A DNA stretch of 64,000 nucleotides. Source: Cristatella mucedo (taxonomy: Eukaryota; Bryozoa; Phylactolaemata; Cristatellidae). The position numbers and the translations under genes are program-made. Shown here in pieces: positions 11,053-22,026 of the stretch (positions within the stretch are counted from its first letter, which is position 1; the number at the start of each line of letters is the position of its first letter). Below the pieces are notes generated by a model. The model was not told the DNA's origin and made no database searches. It saw only the letters and a program-made list of their open reading frames with translations. The stretch lies in contig WPIO01000031.1 of assembly GCA_009760855.2 (NCBI GenBank), positions 269,001 to 333,000 on the forward strand. Direction: 5' to 3'.

Positions 11053-11193
11053 TTTCCGTAGCAATATACGTGCGGACAGCTGGCGAAGAGTTCGCCAAAC
11101 GCTGTTCCCAGAGCAAGCTGCAGAGTCCACCAAACACGGTTCACGGCACGGGCTACGAGGGCGCGGCCATTGCGTGCAACCCACCGTACCTTA
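11053..11193 (-). promoter_or_regulatory. DIS3 5' leader with a possible 5-codon upstream ORF
   Basis: In the minus-strand leader, an ATG at 11170 opens a five-codon frame (MAAPS) that stops with TAG at 11153, about 100 nt before the DIS3 start. Its context (GCAATGG) is moderately good. Whether it is transcribed depends on the unknown start site. No TATA box was recognised. Confidence 0.35.
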
Positions 11194-11431
11194 CGTACTA
11201 GAGAGCGTTTCCGGTGTAGCCCTGCTATATTGTGAATGGTGCGCATGCCGAAGTGGTTAGATTATGAGAGGCCTTGCAATTGTTAGAAAATACTGAGTGT
11301 GATTTTTTTAATTTAAATTTCATAATTAATAGGCTTGTAGTTGGGACTTCGACACAGCCTGTGCTGTACACGCGCACTGCTCTGTCGCTATGGAATAGAT
11401 TGCTTTATATTTACGACATGGACTATTTTGC

Positions 11432-11600
11432 CGCAGTGTCTTAGCTCCAAGGTAAGGTGCTCCCATTACATGACCCAGTTCGGGGGTTCGAAGTTCTGCA
11501 GGGAGGTAATTCTTAATTGCCCACCCAGAGCGCTTATGGTAAATGGCTCTTCTGCAGCTACATGAACGAGGCTGTTAAATCAGCTGACCTTTACCTTTTA
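11432..11600 (+). mobile_element. tRNA-headed SINE, family A
   Basis: It has a B-box-like GGGGGTTCGAAGTTC, the body motif TCTTAATTGCCCAC, TGGCTCTTCTGC and the conserved tail GAGGCTGTTAAATCAGCTGA. It sits upstream of DIS3. Confidence 0.78.
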
Positions 11601-11669
11601 AGTTAAGGTACGGGGACTCTTTATTGTTGCCGAGCTCTGCTACCGTCGGCGTACCTGCATGTATCGAGG

Positions 11670-12917
11670 CAGCATCTGCAACTCATCTCACTGGGGGGAC
11701 TCCAGAGTATTGATGTTAACGGACAAAGATTATCGGAGGAGCCACTAAAGTACGGGTCACCTCAGGCCTCTGTGCTAGGTCCGCATCATTCCCAGTTCAC
11801 ACACTCCCTTTGCCGATACGATCGCCAAAAGCAATCTAGGCTTTCACTTGTATTCAGTTGGCATTCACTTGTGCATTTGCCTTTATTCTTCCCAGCCCTT
11901 CCCAAGGACGTCGTATTCTCTCGGCTCCCTCGCTGCTGCAGGTATTGCTGACATCCACACAGTGATGGCAGCACATTTTCTCAAATTTAACAACGATAAA
12001 AACCAACTTAATAGTTTTGCGCAAACCAAGTGTAACTCGAAATTGGAAAGCTCAAAACTCAAAATCGGTCCTATCAAGGTGTAAAGTTTCAAAGTGACTT
12101 CACTAGATGACCTTATCAGCTCCACAGTAAAGTCGGCCCACTTTCAACCACATAGCATTGCTAAAATTTGGACCAGCTTAGACAGCGATGCTACATCATA
12201 ATTTTTCCAAGCATTTGTTTGCATCACGTCTCGACTTCTGTCATTCACTGCTTGTAGGTCTACCGCCCTGTACGATCAGGCGCTTTCAGTTGGTGCAAAA
12301 CTGGTCAGCTAGGCTTGTCTGTCGTGAGCGTAGCAATTGCCTCATCATACCACTTATCGTCGACCTGCACGGGTTTCCAATCAAGCAGCCCATCGACCTA
12401 AAGGTTTTGTCGCTCACTTTTAGGTCCCTTCATTTTTTGGCTCCAGCATACCAATCAGAACTACTACCCCACCAGGCTAGGCATCTTACAAACCACTTTC
12501 TTTTACTCAAATCATTTAGCTATATCTCATATGAACCTCAAATCATTAGGTGACCGTGCCTGTAGTTCATATGTTCCCAAAGCCTGGAACTCACTCCTGA
12601 CTGAAGTCACGACATCCCCTGACTTAACATATAAAAAGTAACTAAAACGTACCTGTTTCTCACAGCATTTAGTTTTTCCTTGTGATTTGTTTTCTTTGAT
12701 AGTTTATTCGAGCTTGCACTGTGCACGCTAAAACTGACCATAGTTTACATGTTGACAGTATGCATGTCACCTCTTACCATGTTATGCTTTTTGACATTGT
12801 GCATTTTATCGTTAACCATTTGAAAAAGCTTACTTGATAGCACACGTTAAGTGCCTAGAAAGAGATTAAGTTCTCTGAGGGAGCTACACAGATTTATTGC
12901 TATTATTATTCTTATTC
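11670..12917 (+). mobile_element. Old LINE copy, reverse-transcriptase part onward
   Basis: It is collinear with the LINE from SLRLQSIDVNGQ-like sequence (11695) through GLHFYADD-equivalent sequence (badly eroded), FASRLDFCHSLLVGLP (about 12230), VQNWSARLVC and FRSLHFLAPAYQSELLPHQ to a tail ending ACAGATTTATTGCTATT. Many frameshifts. The tail variant matches the copies at 13526-13766 and 44545-45219, so these form an older subfamily. Confidence 0.88.
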
Positions 12918-13525
12918 CAATGCCCCATACTGACACCAACCGTGAAGTGCTGTCCTACTTTCATTTGATGAGCAACTGACGAGTTCATTCATTATGGGTT
13001 TTCCCTCTTTGTAAAAGTATTTTGCTTCTTGCTCCTTGCGTGAAAATCTCGCTCGCTAGATTCAAATCCCGGTATCGCCCCGGTATGCAGCAGCGGCGGT
13101 GGCGCTACAAAGCCATGTTCGCATCAAAGAAAGCAAGAAGCCTCGCAGCGACCAGTACCGCATTCGATACCGACGAGGCTGGATCGCTCGGTGTTATCAA
13201 GCTAATAATTCAAGGTCCCGCTTAACGGGCTCAGGTCTTTGCAGATGCGTGCCGGGAGTTGTTGTGACTAGCACCTCGATGCTAAGTTCGAACGTTGCAC
13301 GAGCGGAACCGATGAGCACCAGTATGAATTGTACCATACAGATATGATATATATATATATATATATATATATATCATACACATATGATATCATACAGGTA
13401 CGATAGTATCATGCCTGGCATTCTGCCTTGTGCCAGGTGTCGCCGAGATAGGAATCGAGGCGGGTTCTGCTTGGGTCGAATGCCAGGCTGAGGGGATGTC
13501 GAGTATCCACACTCGACTAACCACA
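12918..13525. other. Intergenic, no recognised gene
   Basis: It includes a moderately GC-rich stretch (13020-13340) with short open frames in two phases and a (TA)n microsatellite at 13347-13374. I cannot assign a function. It could be the remnant of an unrecognised retroelement. Confidence 0.5.
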
Positions 13526-13766
13526 CAGCATTTAATGAGTCGATGCGATTCGTCCTTTTTCGCGTGCTTATGCCTGCTAAAACTGTGCTTACTGCCACTA
13601 ACCATATTTGCACGCTTACCCTGTGCATGTCACCTCTATCCATATTATGCTTGTTGTCATTGAGCATGCTTCCACTAACCATTCGATCGCTTGCAATTCC
13701 TTTGCAGCAAATGTAAAGTGCCTAGAACAAGATTGAGTTCTCTGAGGGTGCTAAAACAGATGCACA
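13526..13766 (+). mobile_element. LINE 3' fragment, older subfamily
   Basis: LINE 3' untranslated region (ATTCGTCC, CACTAACCATATTTGCA, CTTTGCAGCAAATGTAAAG) and a hairpin tail ending GGGTGCTAAAACAGATGCAC rather than (ATT)n. Confidence 0.82.
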
Positions 13767-14415
13767 ATTACCGTCAGATAACTCACCCTCTAATTTTTAA
13801 ACTCCGGTAGCCCTCGTGGATTTTGGCGTCCAGCGGGCAGACTTAAGCTTGCGAGCGAAAACGAGAACCCCGGCTTTTCGAGCATAGATGGGGATATAGT
13901 TTTAGACCCTTGAAAATCAATGAAAGCGCGCTTTTTTGAAGCTGTGCCCTGATCTTCACTTCCCATTTTCTATCGATCGAATGGCGGCTCTTCAATCTGG
14001 TTGATTAAATATACGTAAATATAATAAATATATATTTGAGCAACATAATTGTAGAGATTTCCATCGTCCTCGCCATGAGATTCAGAAGGGGCACGAGCGG
14101 CCTGCTCTCTAATACAGGGGTATCCAACCTTTTTTGCGTTGGGGGGGGCCACATTTCAAAAATTGTTAAGGTCCGGGGGCCACATATAAATTGGCGTAGT
14201 TGACCGCATCAGAAAATGAGATCGTAATTTAGTATGACTATTACTATTGTACTTAATAAATAAACCGCAATACAATAGTATGTTTAGCATAATTATAATT
14301 AAAAATAATAAATAATAAAAATGTAATCATGTGTCCTGGAAAATAATTCGATAGATATGATGGCCAATCTTTTGCTATTGGACTTTTATTTTAATAACAT
14401 GAAGACAGAAACTTA

Positions 14416-14884
14416 TAATAATAATAATTCACTTGATAAAGCGCCCTCAGAGAACTTAATCTCTCTCTCTAGGCGCTTTACATTTGCTGTAAAGTGAAAT
14501 GCAATTGAATGGTAAGTAAAATCATGCTTGAAAAACAAACGAAATGAATAATATGGTTAGGGGTGACATGCAAAGGGTCAGCATGCAAATGTAGTTAGTG
14601 GCGGCATGCACAGTGTCAGCACGCATAAGCACATCAAGGACGAATCACAGGGACCCACTAAACGCTGTCCTAAATAGGTGTGTTTTTAGGTTCCTTTTAA
14701 ATGCGGTAAGGTCAGGGGCTGTTCTGACGCAGGTCGGGAGGGAGTTCCAGGCTTTGGGAGCATATGAACTAAATGCACGGTCTCCAAAGGATTTAAGGTT
14801 GGTACGAGGTATTTGTAGACTGTTGGATTCCGAAAAGCGGGTGGTGCGATGCTTAGCCTGATGGGGTAGTATATCTGACAGATA
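14416..14884 (-). mobile_element. LINE fragment nested in the hAT element
   Basis: It runs on the minus strand from the LINE C-terminal coding region (SDILPHQ side at 14884) through the 3' untranslated region to TAATAATAAT. It is flanked by AAACTTA at 14409-14415 and 14885-14891, a 7-bp target duplication. Hence it inserted after the transposon had arrived. Confidence 0.93.
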
Positions 14885-14980
14885 AAACTTACAAAATTAC
14901 ATGACAAGGACTCACATAATATTAAAGTCTTCGGATTAATTAAATGCCACAGGTATTCAATGTCTTCTGCACTGCAGGCA

Positions 14981-16778
14981 TCAATGAAATATTTTGCATT
15001 GTTTCTGTTTGCATAAAAAGTCGACATCTGCTGCAACAGTGGATGTGGCAATTCTAAGGATTCCTGATAAATGTTCATCTGTGAGAACGGATCGAGTCTT
15101 TGTTTTCACATTTTTCAGTCTGGAAAAAAGCTGTTCACAGCAATATGTGCTGCCAAAAAAGCGCAATATACCTGCGAGCATGTTTGGCTAGGTTAGGAAA
15201 AGACTGATGAAACATACTGCTTGTAAAAGGTAATAAGGTCATGCTGATCATAAGCAGTTTCTAAATTGCTGTCATTATGAATGTCGATTAGTTCGAGTTG
15301 AAATTCATCAGGTGCATCAGAGGGATCGATATTAAATGGAATACTAATCATGTTCATGTCATCCGCATGTTGTTGGAAACCCTGAAACCTCTCTTCGAAT
15401 TCATCAACAAATTTGCTAACAAGAGTGGAGTACTTCATATGAGCCAGCGTTTCAGGCGATCTTGTTGTTAATGTTGTGAAATGTAACAGTTTCTTCTGAT
15501 CTAAGTGTTTCCGGAAAAGTTTCAGCTTTTGCACAAACGCGACAACACACTCATACATTTTATGGACTAGTTGATCCTTACCTTGGAGTTTGACATTAAG
15601 ATCTGCAAGATGTTTAGTCATGTCCACCAAAATAGCCAAGTCATTAAACCAATGCTGGTCATCGAGGAAGCCAACATCTTTTCCCTTTTCTGTCATAAAT
15701 GTTTTTATTTCGTCCCGAAGTGACCAAAACCTGGCTAACGTGTTTGCCCTACTTAGCCAACGGACTTGGCAGAAATAAATAACATCACAATGATCTGATC
15801 CCAACTCTTCAAGGAAAGCCTGAAATTGTCTGTGGTTTATCGCACGAGACCTTATCACATTGACTCTTGAAACTACATTGTCCATTACATGTTGCATGCT
15901 CAAGATCTTTGCACATAGCTTTTCGTGGTGGATGATGCAGTGATGACTGACAATTTTGTGAGGTACTAATTTTGCCATTAAAGATACAAATCCATTGTGT
16001 CTACCTGTCATTGAAAGGGCTCCGTCTGTGGTTAAACCAATCAATTTAGTTTTAGGAAGAATCAATCTTGTGAGGACCCTCTTGACCTGATCCAAAATAT
16101 CCCTCCCCGTTGTAGTGCCTTTCATTGAACATATATCCAACCGTTCTTCGATAATGACAAACTTTCCTATTACTCCGCGTACAAACACCGACAGTTGAGC
16201 CGTATCGCTATTGTCCGTGCTTTCGTCGAGCGAAAGAGAATAAAATTTGCATTCAGAAAGTCTTTTAGTGAGACTTTTTTCTATGTTGGATGCGAGCTCG
16301 TCAACTCTTCTCGCAACCGTTTGATGAGAAAGACTGACTTTCTCTACTTCCGACTTCTTGTATGGACAGACCACACCAGTAAACAGCCTGAGGCATTCCT
16401 TAACAAATTCACCATTGGAAAATGCTTTCCCCGCTTAGCTATACCTTCAGCTATTAAAAAACTTACTTTGGTTGAAGCCTCTGACTTGTTGCTGACTGCT
16501 GTAAACAATGACTGCTGTCCGATGACGCTCTGTTTCAACGAGTTCACGCGATCAATTCGAAGTTGACCAGTCAGGCTGTTGTACCTGTCGCCATGCTTTG
16601 TTGACAAATGTCGCATAACGTTGTACTCCTTTGCAACGGCAATTTTTTCTTGGCATATTAGGCACATTATCCTACCGAAGCGTTCCATTACAAAATAGTC
16701 TACAGTCCAAGATGCTTTGAAAAATCTTCCTTCTGCGTCAATTTTTCATTTTTTGCTAGTATTCACATTCGCCGCCAT
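14981..16778 (-). pseudogene. hAT transposase (GTF2IRD2/ZBED-like type), inactivated
   Basis: The reading starts at ATG 16778 (MAANVNTSKK), meets TGA at 16748-16746, then continues KIDAEGRFFKASW...YFVMERFG. The BED-type zinc finger follows (CLIC, then HLSTKH at 16670-16600). Core motifs are LSLDESTDNSDTAQL and LTTDGALSMTGRHNG (first two catalytic acids), SHHCIIHHEKLCAK and QVRWLSRANTLARFW. The hATC dimerisation end is GSTYCCEQLFSRLKNVKTK ... DEHLSGILRIATS. Besides the nonsense codon there are frameshifts near 16433 (IAK to GKAFSNGEF), near 15196 and near 15155. With four lesions it is non-functional. A host-domesticated gene is unlikely given the adjacent terminal repeats and target duplication. 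Confidence 0.93.
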
Positions 16779-17304
16779 TTTTCTCTGTGAAATAAAAAAA
16801 CAGATCAGTTACGAATTGATTAATTTATATTTTATCACAGCAATATCTTAGTATTAGTAAGTAAGTTGAGCAATACGCGCTTTTTGAAAAACCTACCTGA
16901 CTGATTCCAGTTCGTGCAGCAGCAGCTGAGAAACGGCTCTTTTTTCTATCCACAGTGTGAAACAGTTAATTCCGCTTGCGGAAGCGTTATAAATATGATC
17001 ATTATGGCGCCGCTGTAGCACAAATATATTACCCCTTCACGCCAAAATGTTCACATGAAGGCTAGCAAAATAAATCGATCTTTTACCTTTACGCGAAAAT
17101 AGCCATTCGGACACCTTCGCGCTTCACGCGCGCGTGAAGTACATCACAGCGCCTTATATCGCCGTTTGTAATGATTAAAATTAAAAATTAACGAAAAACA
17201 TGGAGCGACAAATATTTTTGGGATAACGTTGCGGGCCGCATAGAAGACCTCGGCGGGCCGGGTTGTGGCCCGCGGGCCACGTGTTGGACACCCCTGCTCT
17301 AATA

Positions 17305-18072
17305 AGAACATCTTGAACGTTTGAATTGGCGGGATACACAGAGGTCGCTAGAGGTCGCTTCTGTCACCAGGCCTTGACGCGAGAACTGAGCTCGCAGGCA
17401 TTTGCAAAATCTCGCTATCCTTCGTCAATTTGCAATTTTTCGCACCCGTCCCTTGCCAGCATGGACAGTTTCTCTTTCGGCATGCGCTGCGTTCTCTCGT
17501 CAGACTGGATCGTATTGATATTGCTGCGGAAGACTGGCCGTAGCGTGAAGCCAAGTTCTTGGCGAAAACACAGCGTACTTAACACAGGTGCCACTCCCTG
17601 CAGACGCTTGACAACTACTGATGAAGCTGCCGCAGCCGCCCCGTGTTTGAAGCACGGCGGCGGCGGCCAATGAGTCGCTGCCGAGCAACGGCTCCCATAC
17701 GAGCAGAGGCGCCAGTGCGCTGGTATGAGCATAGGCAGCAGCGACTCCAGCATCTCTCTATCGATGCTTCTCCTCCAAATTCTGCTGACTAACCATTCAC
17801 CTACAACGGACTTTCTGCAGTGTCTAAACAGTTGATTCGGATCTATGCGGTTCCCCTAATGGCTGTTATTCAGGAACCGTAAGTAATCTCAAGGATTGTC
17901 ATTATCTGAGGAACTTAGCCGGCTCACGCTTCACAATCGCGTACAGCTTGCTTTGCATTCGTTCATTTTATTTTCCATTTTCCTCCTGGCTAAGAGCTGA
18001 TTACCAACGAACGATACGATGAAATAAAGCTTCTTCTCATCTACCGTAGACGCGCCAACTATAATATCATAC
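17305..18072. other. Unassigned DNA right of the hAT element
   Basis: The minus strand holds a 112-codon open frame starting at a true ATG (17753 to 17415) with mixed composition and an Ala run. Its product (SSVVVKRLQGVAPVLS and so on) matches nothing I recognise. The opposite strand is also open for 115 codons, so this may be chance in GC-rich DNA. Confidence 0.2.
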
Positions 18073-18075
18073 GCC

Positions 18076-18225
18076 TTATCCCATGGGTAAGAGTCGCGAT
18101 CTTAATGACCCAGGTAGCAGGTTCGAGTCCAGCAGCAGGCATTCCTTTATTGCCCACTGCAAGCGGTGTGATAGTCGCTGTAGCTCTTCTGCCGCTGCTT
18201 AAATTAGGCTGAATCTGACCAGCCT
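18076..18225 (+). mobile_element. tRNA-headed SINE, family A
   Basis: B box GGTTCGAGTCC with GGGTAAGAGTCG upstream, then TTTATTGCCCACTGCAAGCG, TGGCGATAG-like and GCTCTTCTGCCGCTG motifs. The tail is altered (TTAGGCTGAATCTGACCAGC). Confidence 0.75.
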
Positions 18226-18372
18226 TCGCCTCACTTGTTGTTACTTCACATCTAAGGTCTTGAATTTAGCCGACGTACATTCGGTTTCAGCTTATCTGCT
18301 CCACTTAACCATGTACTTAAGTGAGCTTTTCTACAGGTGTATGTACGTGCATAATAGTTTGTGTTGACTAAT

Positions 18373-18466
18373 GTTATTATAACAATTATAATTATAATAT
18401 AATATATTATTATATACTAATATTATATTTATTATTATTATATTTAATATTTAATATAATTTAATT
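18373..18466. repeat. AT-rich low-complexity block
   Basis: Irregular ATTATA/TTAATA runs next to unique sequence. No further signal. Confidence 0.85.
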
Positions 18467-19536
18467 CCCAATTCGTCCGAAGTGTGCCAATTAGTGGCAT
18501 TAGAAGAGAGGGCACTATGCCAAACCTCTTGCATTTAAGCTCCACCTCACTGTCTAGTGAAGCGAAACCTCGAACCTAATTTTTTTTCTTACATGCCCGT
18601 TGATTAGTCAGGATGTCCGACCAGATTAGGACCACAGAGCTAAGGAATATCTTGGCTAAAAATAGAATCGAGCTATTCGTTTCAAACCAAGATTCTTATG
18701 ACTGCTTGCTCTAATAGCTCACAGGACAGATTTTTTCTCTAAAATAAATTTGCAGCGTTAGGATAGAGGCTGTAAGCCCTTAATGTGCAATAAGAAAATA
18801 AATACTTTCAATAATTGATACAGAGTTGCTAGTTCACCCATAACTTTCGACACACCTCAAAAGCAGCGTATTACAGGCTACCACGTTACGAAATGCAGAT
18901 TGCAGCGAGGGAATACAGTCGCTATTAAAGCCATTTAATGTCCATCCATCAATCCGTTAGCACGTCATCTAAAACTCTATGGATTCACAAAGATTCTATG
19001 GATTCAAAGACGTAAATTAAAATTCAAAGGCATACAATTCTATGGATTCAAAGGCGTACGAGCTTCAATTTTACATAATCAATACTACAGGAGGAACTTT
19101 CCATTTTCTTTTAAGAAGGGCTCGTTCAAACCTCGGTAAGCATTAGGACCTTCTAACCGTTGGTGGAGATAATACCAAGAACCAGTCCTGGGTCATGCCT
19201 GTTTTTAAATTCTAGATCGACTGCTCCCTGCAGCCCTTCAAGCCGGTTCTAAGAGCCGGTGGTTTCGCGGTATCTTCTTCCGCTCGTATAAGCGCTAGTC
19301 CATGCCGACGCGCGCCAGCTGCAGGCGAAGTTGCAGACGAAGCTCGGCTTAGCGAGGCGCGGATACTGCCTCGATTTTCGCTGAGGCGTTCTGACTGTAG
19401 CAGACCGCAGCAGTGATAAAGGGCACCTATACATTATTAAAACAAAGCTCATGGTTTAGAACGATATGTTTCAAACCGCAGAGTCGCGTATTTATGGCGT
19501 AAGCACGTCCATGGCTCGTACTTCTAGAGTACAACT
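18467..19536. other. Intergenic, nothing recognised
   Basis: No coding similarity was seen on either strand. A short motif TCTATGGATTCAAAG occurs three times between 18972 and 19050, a small local duplication. Confidence 0.5.
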
Positions 19537-19544
19537 TACTAAAA

Positions 19545-19722
19545 AAAAAATCCTAGCTGATTAAACAGCCTCTTTTTTATAGCGACGGAAGAGCCTTTAC
19601 GGCTATCGCCACCGCTTGCAGTGGCGATAAAGGATCGCCCGCCGCAGGACGCGAACCCACGACCTCGGGACCGAGGTCGTGAAAGCAACCGCCTTACCTA
19701 GTTTGCCATCGCGGCTCGCCAA
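19545..19722 (-). mobile_element. tRNA-headed SINE, family A (best preserved copy)
   Basis: The minus strand reads GGCAAACTAGGTAAGGCG (A-box region), CACGACCTCGG, GGTCGTGGGTTCGCGTCC (B box), GCGGGCGATCCTTTATCGCC, GGCGATAGCCGTAAAGGC, TCTTCCGTCGCTATA and the tail AGAGGCTGTTTAATCAGCTA. An RNA polymerase III promoter embedded in a tRNA-like head followed by an unrelated body is diagnostic of a SINE and not a working tRNA gene. Confidence 0.88.
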
Positions 19723-19899
19723 TAATGGTACCAGTAATAGTCACATACGACATATTCGGTTCAATAGGATGAGATTCAGGAGCCGATAAATATATCTAAA
19801 TACGATATAATTCATTTGTGTAGCCCTTCAATCTATGTGGTCTCTTCACAGGCGCTTATAGCAGTCTCGAGTTTCTCTCCAAACTCACGCGGAGCGCGA

Positions 19900-21400
19900 A
19901 CTCGCGGATGCAACGCACGCCAGCCGCTTGCCCGTCGCGACAGCCTCTGTGGGTCTGCGGCGTCGTTCTAATAGCCAACCGCTCGCTGTCGCCGACGAGT
20001 TAGCGCCGAGCCGCTGGAGCTCTCGAGCGCAGCCCCCGCGCGAGCGGCGAAGTAGCGAGCCCGTCGTCGCGTTACGGACTCAGCCGCCACGCCCCCCGGC
20101 GAAATAGCGAGCCCGTCGTCGCGTTACGAATGAGGGCTTAGCGTTCGCGTTCGGATTAATTTTGCAGCGGTCGTGCTGGCCATAGGCGGCGGCGGCGGCT
20201 GCCATCGCGTCCCACTCGAGCGACGGCTTCTTCGCGGCGAGCCGCGGAGGCTATGCGGAGGGCGAGCCTGCTGACGTAGACGGATATTTTGGCCGAAGAG
20301 AGCCCAAAGCGCGAGCCGCCGACGGAGCGGCGAGACTAGCGCGGCTCTCAGCTGCCGACGGGGCGTGGCGCTCGCGAGCTGCAGCGACCGCACGCGCTCG
20401 CATCCTAGCGCCCCGAGACGGGACCGAAGCGCCGAGCTTACTTAGAGCGACCATCTGTTTGGCTGTAATTGACTTACGACGCCGAGGCTTGTCTGCCGCC
20501 GCTCGGCGAAGCGCCCCGCGGCCGCCGGCTCGGGCGCATTAGCGATAAGCGAATCCAGACGGCTCGGCGGGCGGTGCGGTGCATCGGCCGCAGCAGACGA
20601 CGCGAGCGAACTCGCGCGCGGCGAGAGACGCCGCCGAGGAGGAGCCTTAGCCGGACGCCTTCCGATCGAGAGAGCGTTCACGTGCGCGTCCAGCACCGGA
20701 GCGACATGAGACCGGGCGCCGCCGCCTCAGCCGCCGCCGCCGCCGCGGCAGACGCTCTCTTCCTGCTGGCTCTCGCTCTTGTCGTCGTCGTCGCGGAAGC
20801 GACGGAAGCCGCACGGACTGTATCCGGTACGCTGAGCGAGCGCGCGCACAGACGGCTGCCGCTACCGCAGCCGCCACCGCTGCTGCATTGCAAGCGCAGC
20901 CCGGAAGAAAGACAGCAAAGGGAAATACGCTCGGCGACCGCCGTGGACTGCGGTAAGTAGAGGCGGCGGCGGCGTCGAAGGTTGCGGCTAGTCAGTCAGC
21001 TCGCCTTGCAGCTGTGAGCCCCGAGCGGTCGCCGCCGCAACGTGTCGTTTAAGTTGGTCGCCCTTCGGCTCCCCCACCGCCGTCCTAGCGCCCCCCCCCT
21101 CCGAGCCGAGAAGCTGCAACCTGCAGCCTGTTCGCTGCGCGGCGCCGCAGCGGAGCGGAGCGAGCCTGGAGTCGCTGCTGCTGCTGCTTCAGCGTCCAGT
21201 CTCGGGCGGCGGTCAGTTCGAGTCGCTCGGTTCGACCGCGGCTCCGAGGTCCCGTCGCGCTTCCGTCGCCTGGCTCCTCCGCAGCTCGCGACCAATTAGT
21301 TCGCCGAGGGAGTGGCTCTCGATTGTAGACTAATACTCTCCGGTCCGGATGTCAACAAAAAGTAAACGAGCGCTCGCCGCGGCGGCGGCCACCTAGCAGC
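19900..21400. promoter_or_regulatory. CpG-rich island, likely promoter/first-exon region
   Basis: This 1.5-kb block is far richer in G+C and CpG than its surroundings (many GCGCG, CGCCG and GCGGC runs). Open frames occur in several phases, as expected from GC content alone. It encloses a candidate signal-peptide exon at 20706. It is read as the 5' end of an unidentified host gene; direction is suggested only by that exon. Confidence 0.45.
20706..20952 (+). CDS. Candidate first exon encoding a signal peptide
   Basis: From ATG 20706 the frame gives a short Ala-rich head, a hydrophobic core (LFLLALALVVVV) and a plausible signal-peptidase site after AEA. About 50 polar, Arg/Pro-rich residues follow. 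The frame ends one base into a codon at a strong donor (GGTAAGTAG, GT at 20953). That layout is typical of exon 1 of a secreted or single-pass membrane protein. The product is not recognised and no downstream exon was found. The frame is also open upstream of the ATG, and GC-rich DNA makes chance frames likely, so the call is tentative. Confidence 0.33.
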
Positions 21401-21765
21401 AGGTGGGCCGCTAGCCAAAACAATGGCTGCAGCCTCGCACCACCGTTAGTCGATGTGGTGCGCCTCCACCCCTCAAATGCAGAGTACATTGGCGAGCGCT
21501 TCGCAACGATAATTTACTGCAGAGATATCATCAAACTGCGTCCGCTCGGCTGAGAGGAAGTCTCCGGGAGGCAGCACTGGAGGGCGCCATGGGCGGCGAC
21601 GCCGAGTAGCGCAGCTCGAAATCGGCACTAGCCGCTGGGCAGCGCCCGAGTAATCGAGGACCGCCGATCTAGCTACTCTACATTGGCGGAGGCGTGAGCA
21701 TTGCTCAGATCGGCCGACGACTTTGAGCGGGTTGTGCCGTGGACAGGAAAGAGCGCCCCGATGAG

Positions 21766-21770
21766 AGAGA

Positions 21771-21839
<69 letters not shown>
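21766..21839. repeat. (GA)n microsatellite
   Basis: GA dinucleotides with one GTGA interruption; purines on the plus strand. The following 21840-22027 is a degenerate purine-rich derivative (GAGAGCGCCCCGAG-like units of about 15-20 bp). Confidence 0.95.
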
Positions 21840-21842
<3 letters not shown>

Positions 21843-22026
21843 CCAGGAGAGAGCGCCCCGAGGAGAGCTCGCCCCAAGGAGAGAGCGCTCCGAGAAGAGA
21901 GCGTTCTAAGGAGAGATCGCTCCGAGAAGAGAGCGCCCCGAGGAGAGAGGTCCCGAGGCGAGAGACCCGAGAAGAGAACGCCCCGAGGAGACCGAGGTGG
22001 GAGCTCTCCGAAGGGAGAGCACCCCG

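Larger units (their letters stand above)
14115..17296 (-). mobile_element. hAT-superfamily DNA transposon, 3.18 kb with intact ends
   Basis: A cut-and-paste transposon with both ends present. The left end is CAGGGGTATCCAAC and the right end, reverse complemented, is CAGGGGTGTCCAAC (13 of 14 identical). Both sides carry the same 8-bp target duplication CTCTAATA (14107-14114 and 17297-17304), the hAT hallmark. The minus strand encodes a broken transposase. Subterminal GC-rich stretches (GGGGCCACAT at the left; GGCCCGCGGGCCAC at the right) resemble Charlie-like hAT ends. A LINE fragment is nested at 14416-14884. The element cannot move by its own protein. Confidence 0.95.

Noticed and set aside
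15193-16374. hAT transposase as a domesticated host gene
   Set aside because: It lies inside an element with matching termini and perfect 8-bp target duplications and carries a stop and three frameshifts.
19600-19722. tRNA genes
   Set aside because: Sequences with A and B boxes and GGTTCGAATCC-like motifs recur with the same non-tRNA body and tail at many sites and do not fold as full cloverleaves. They are SINE heads.
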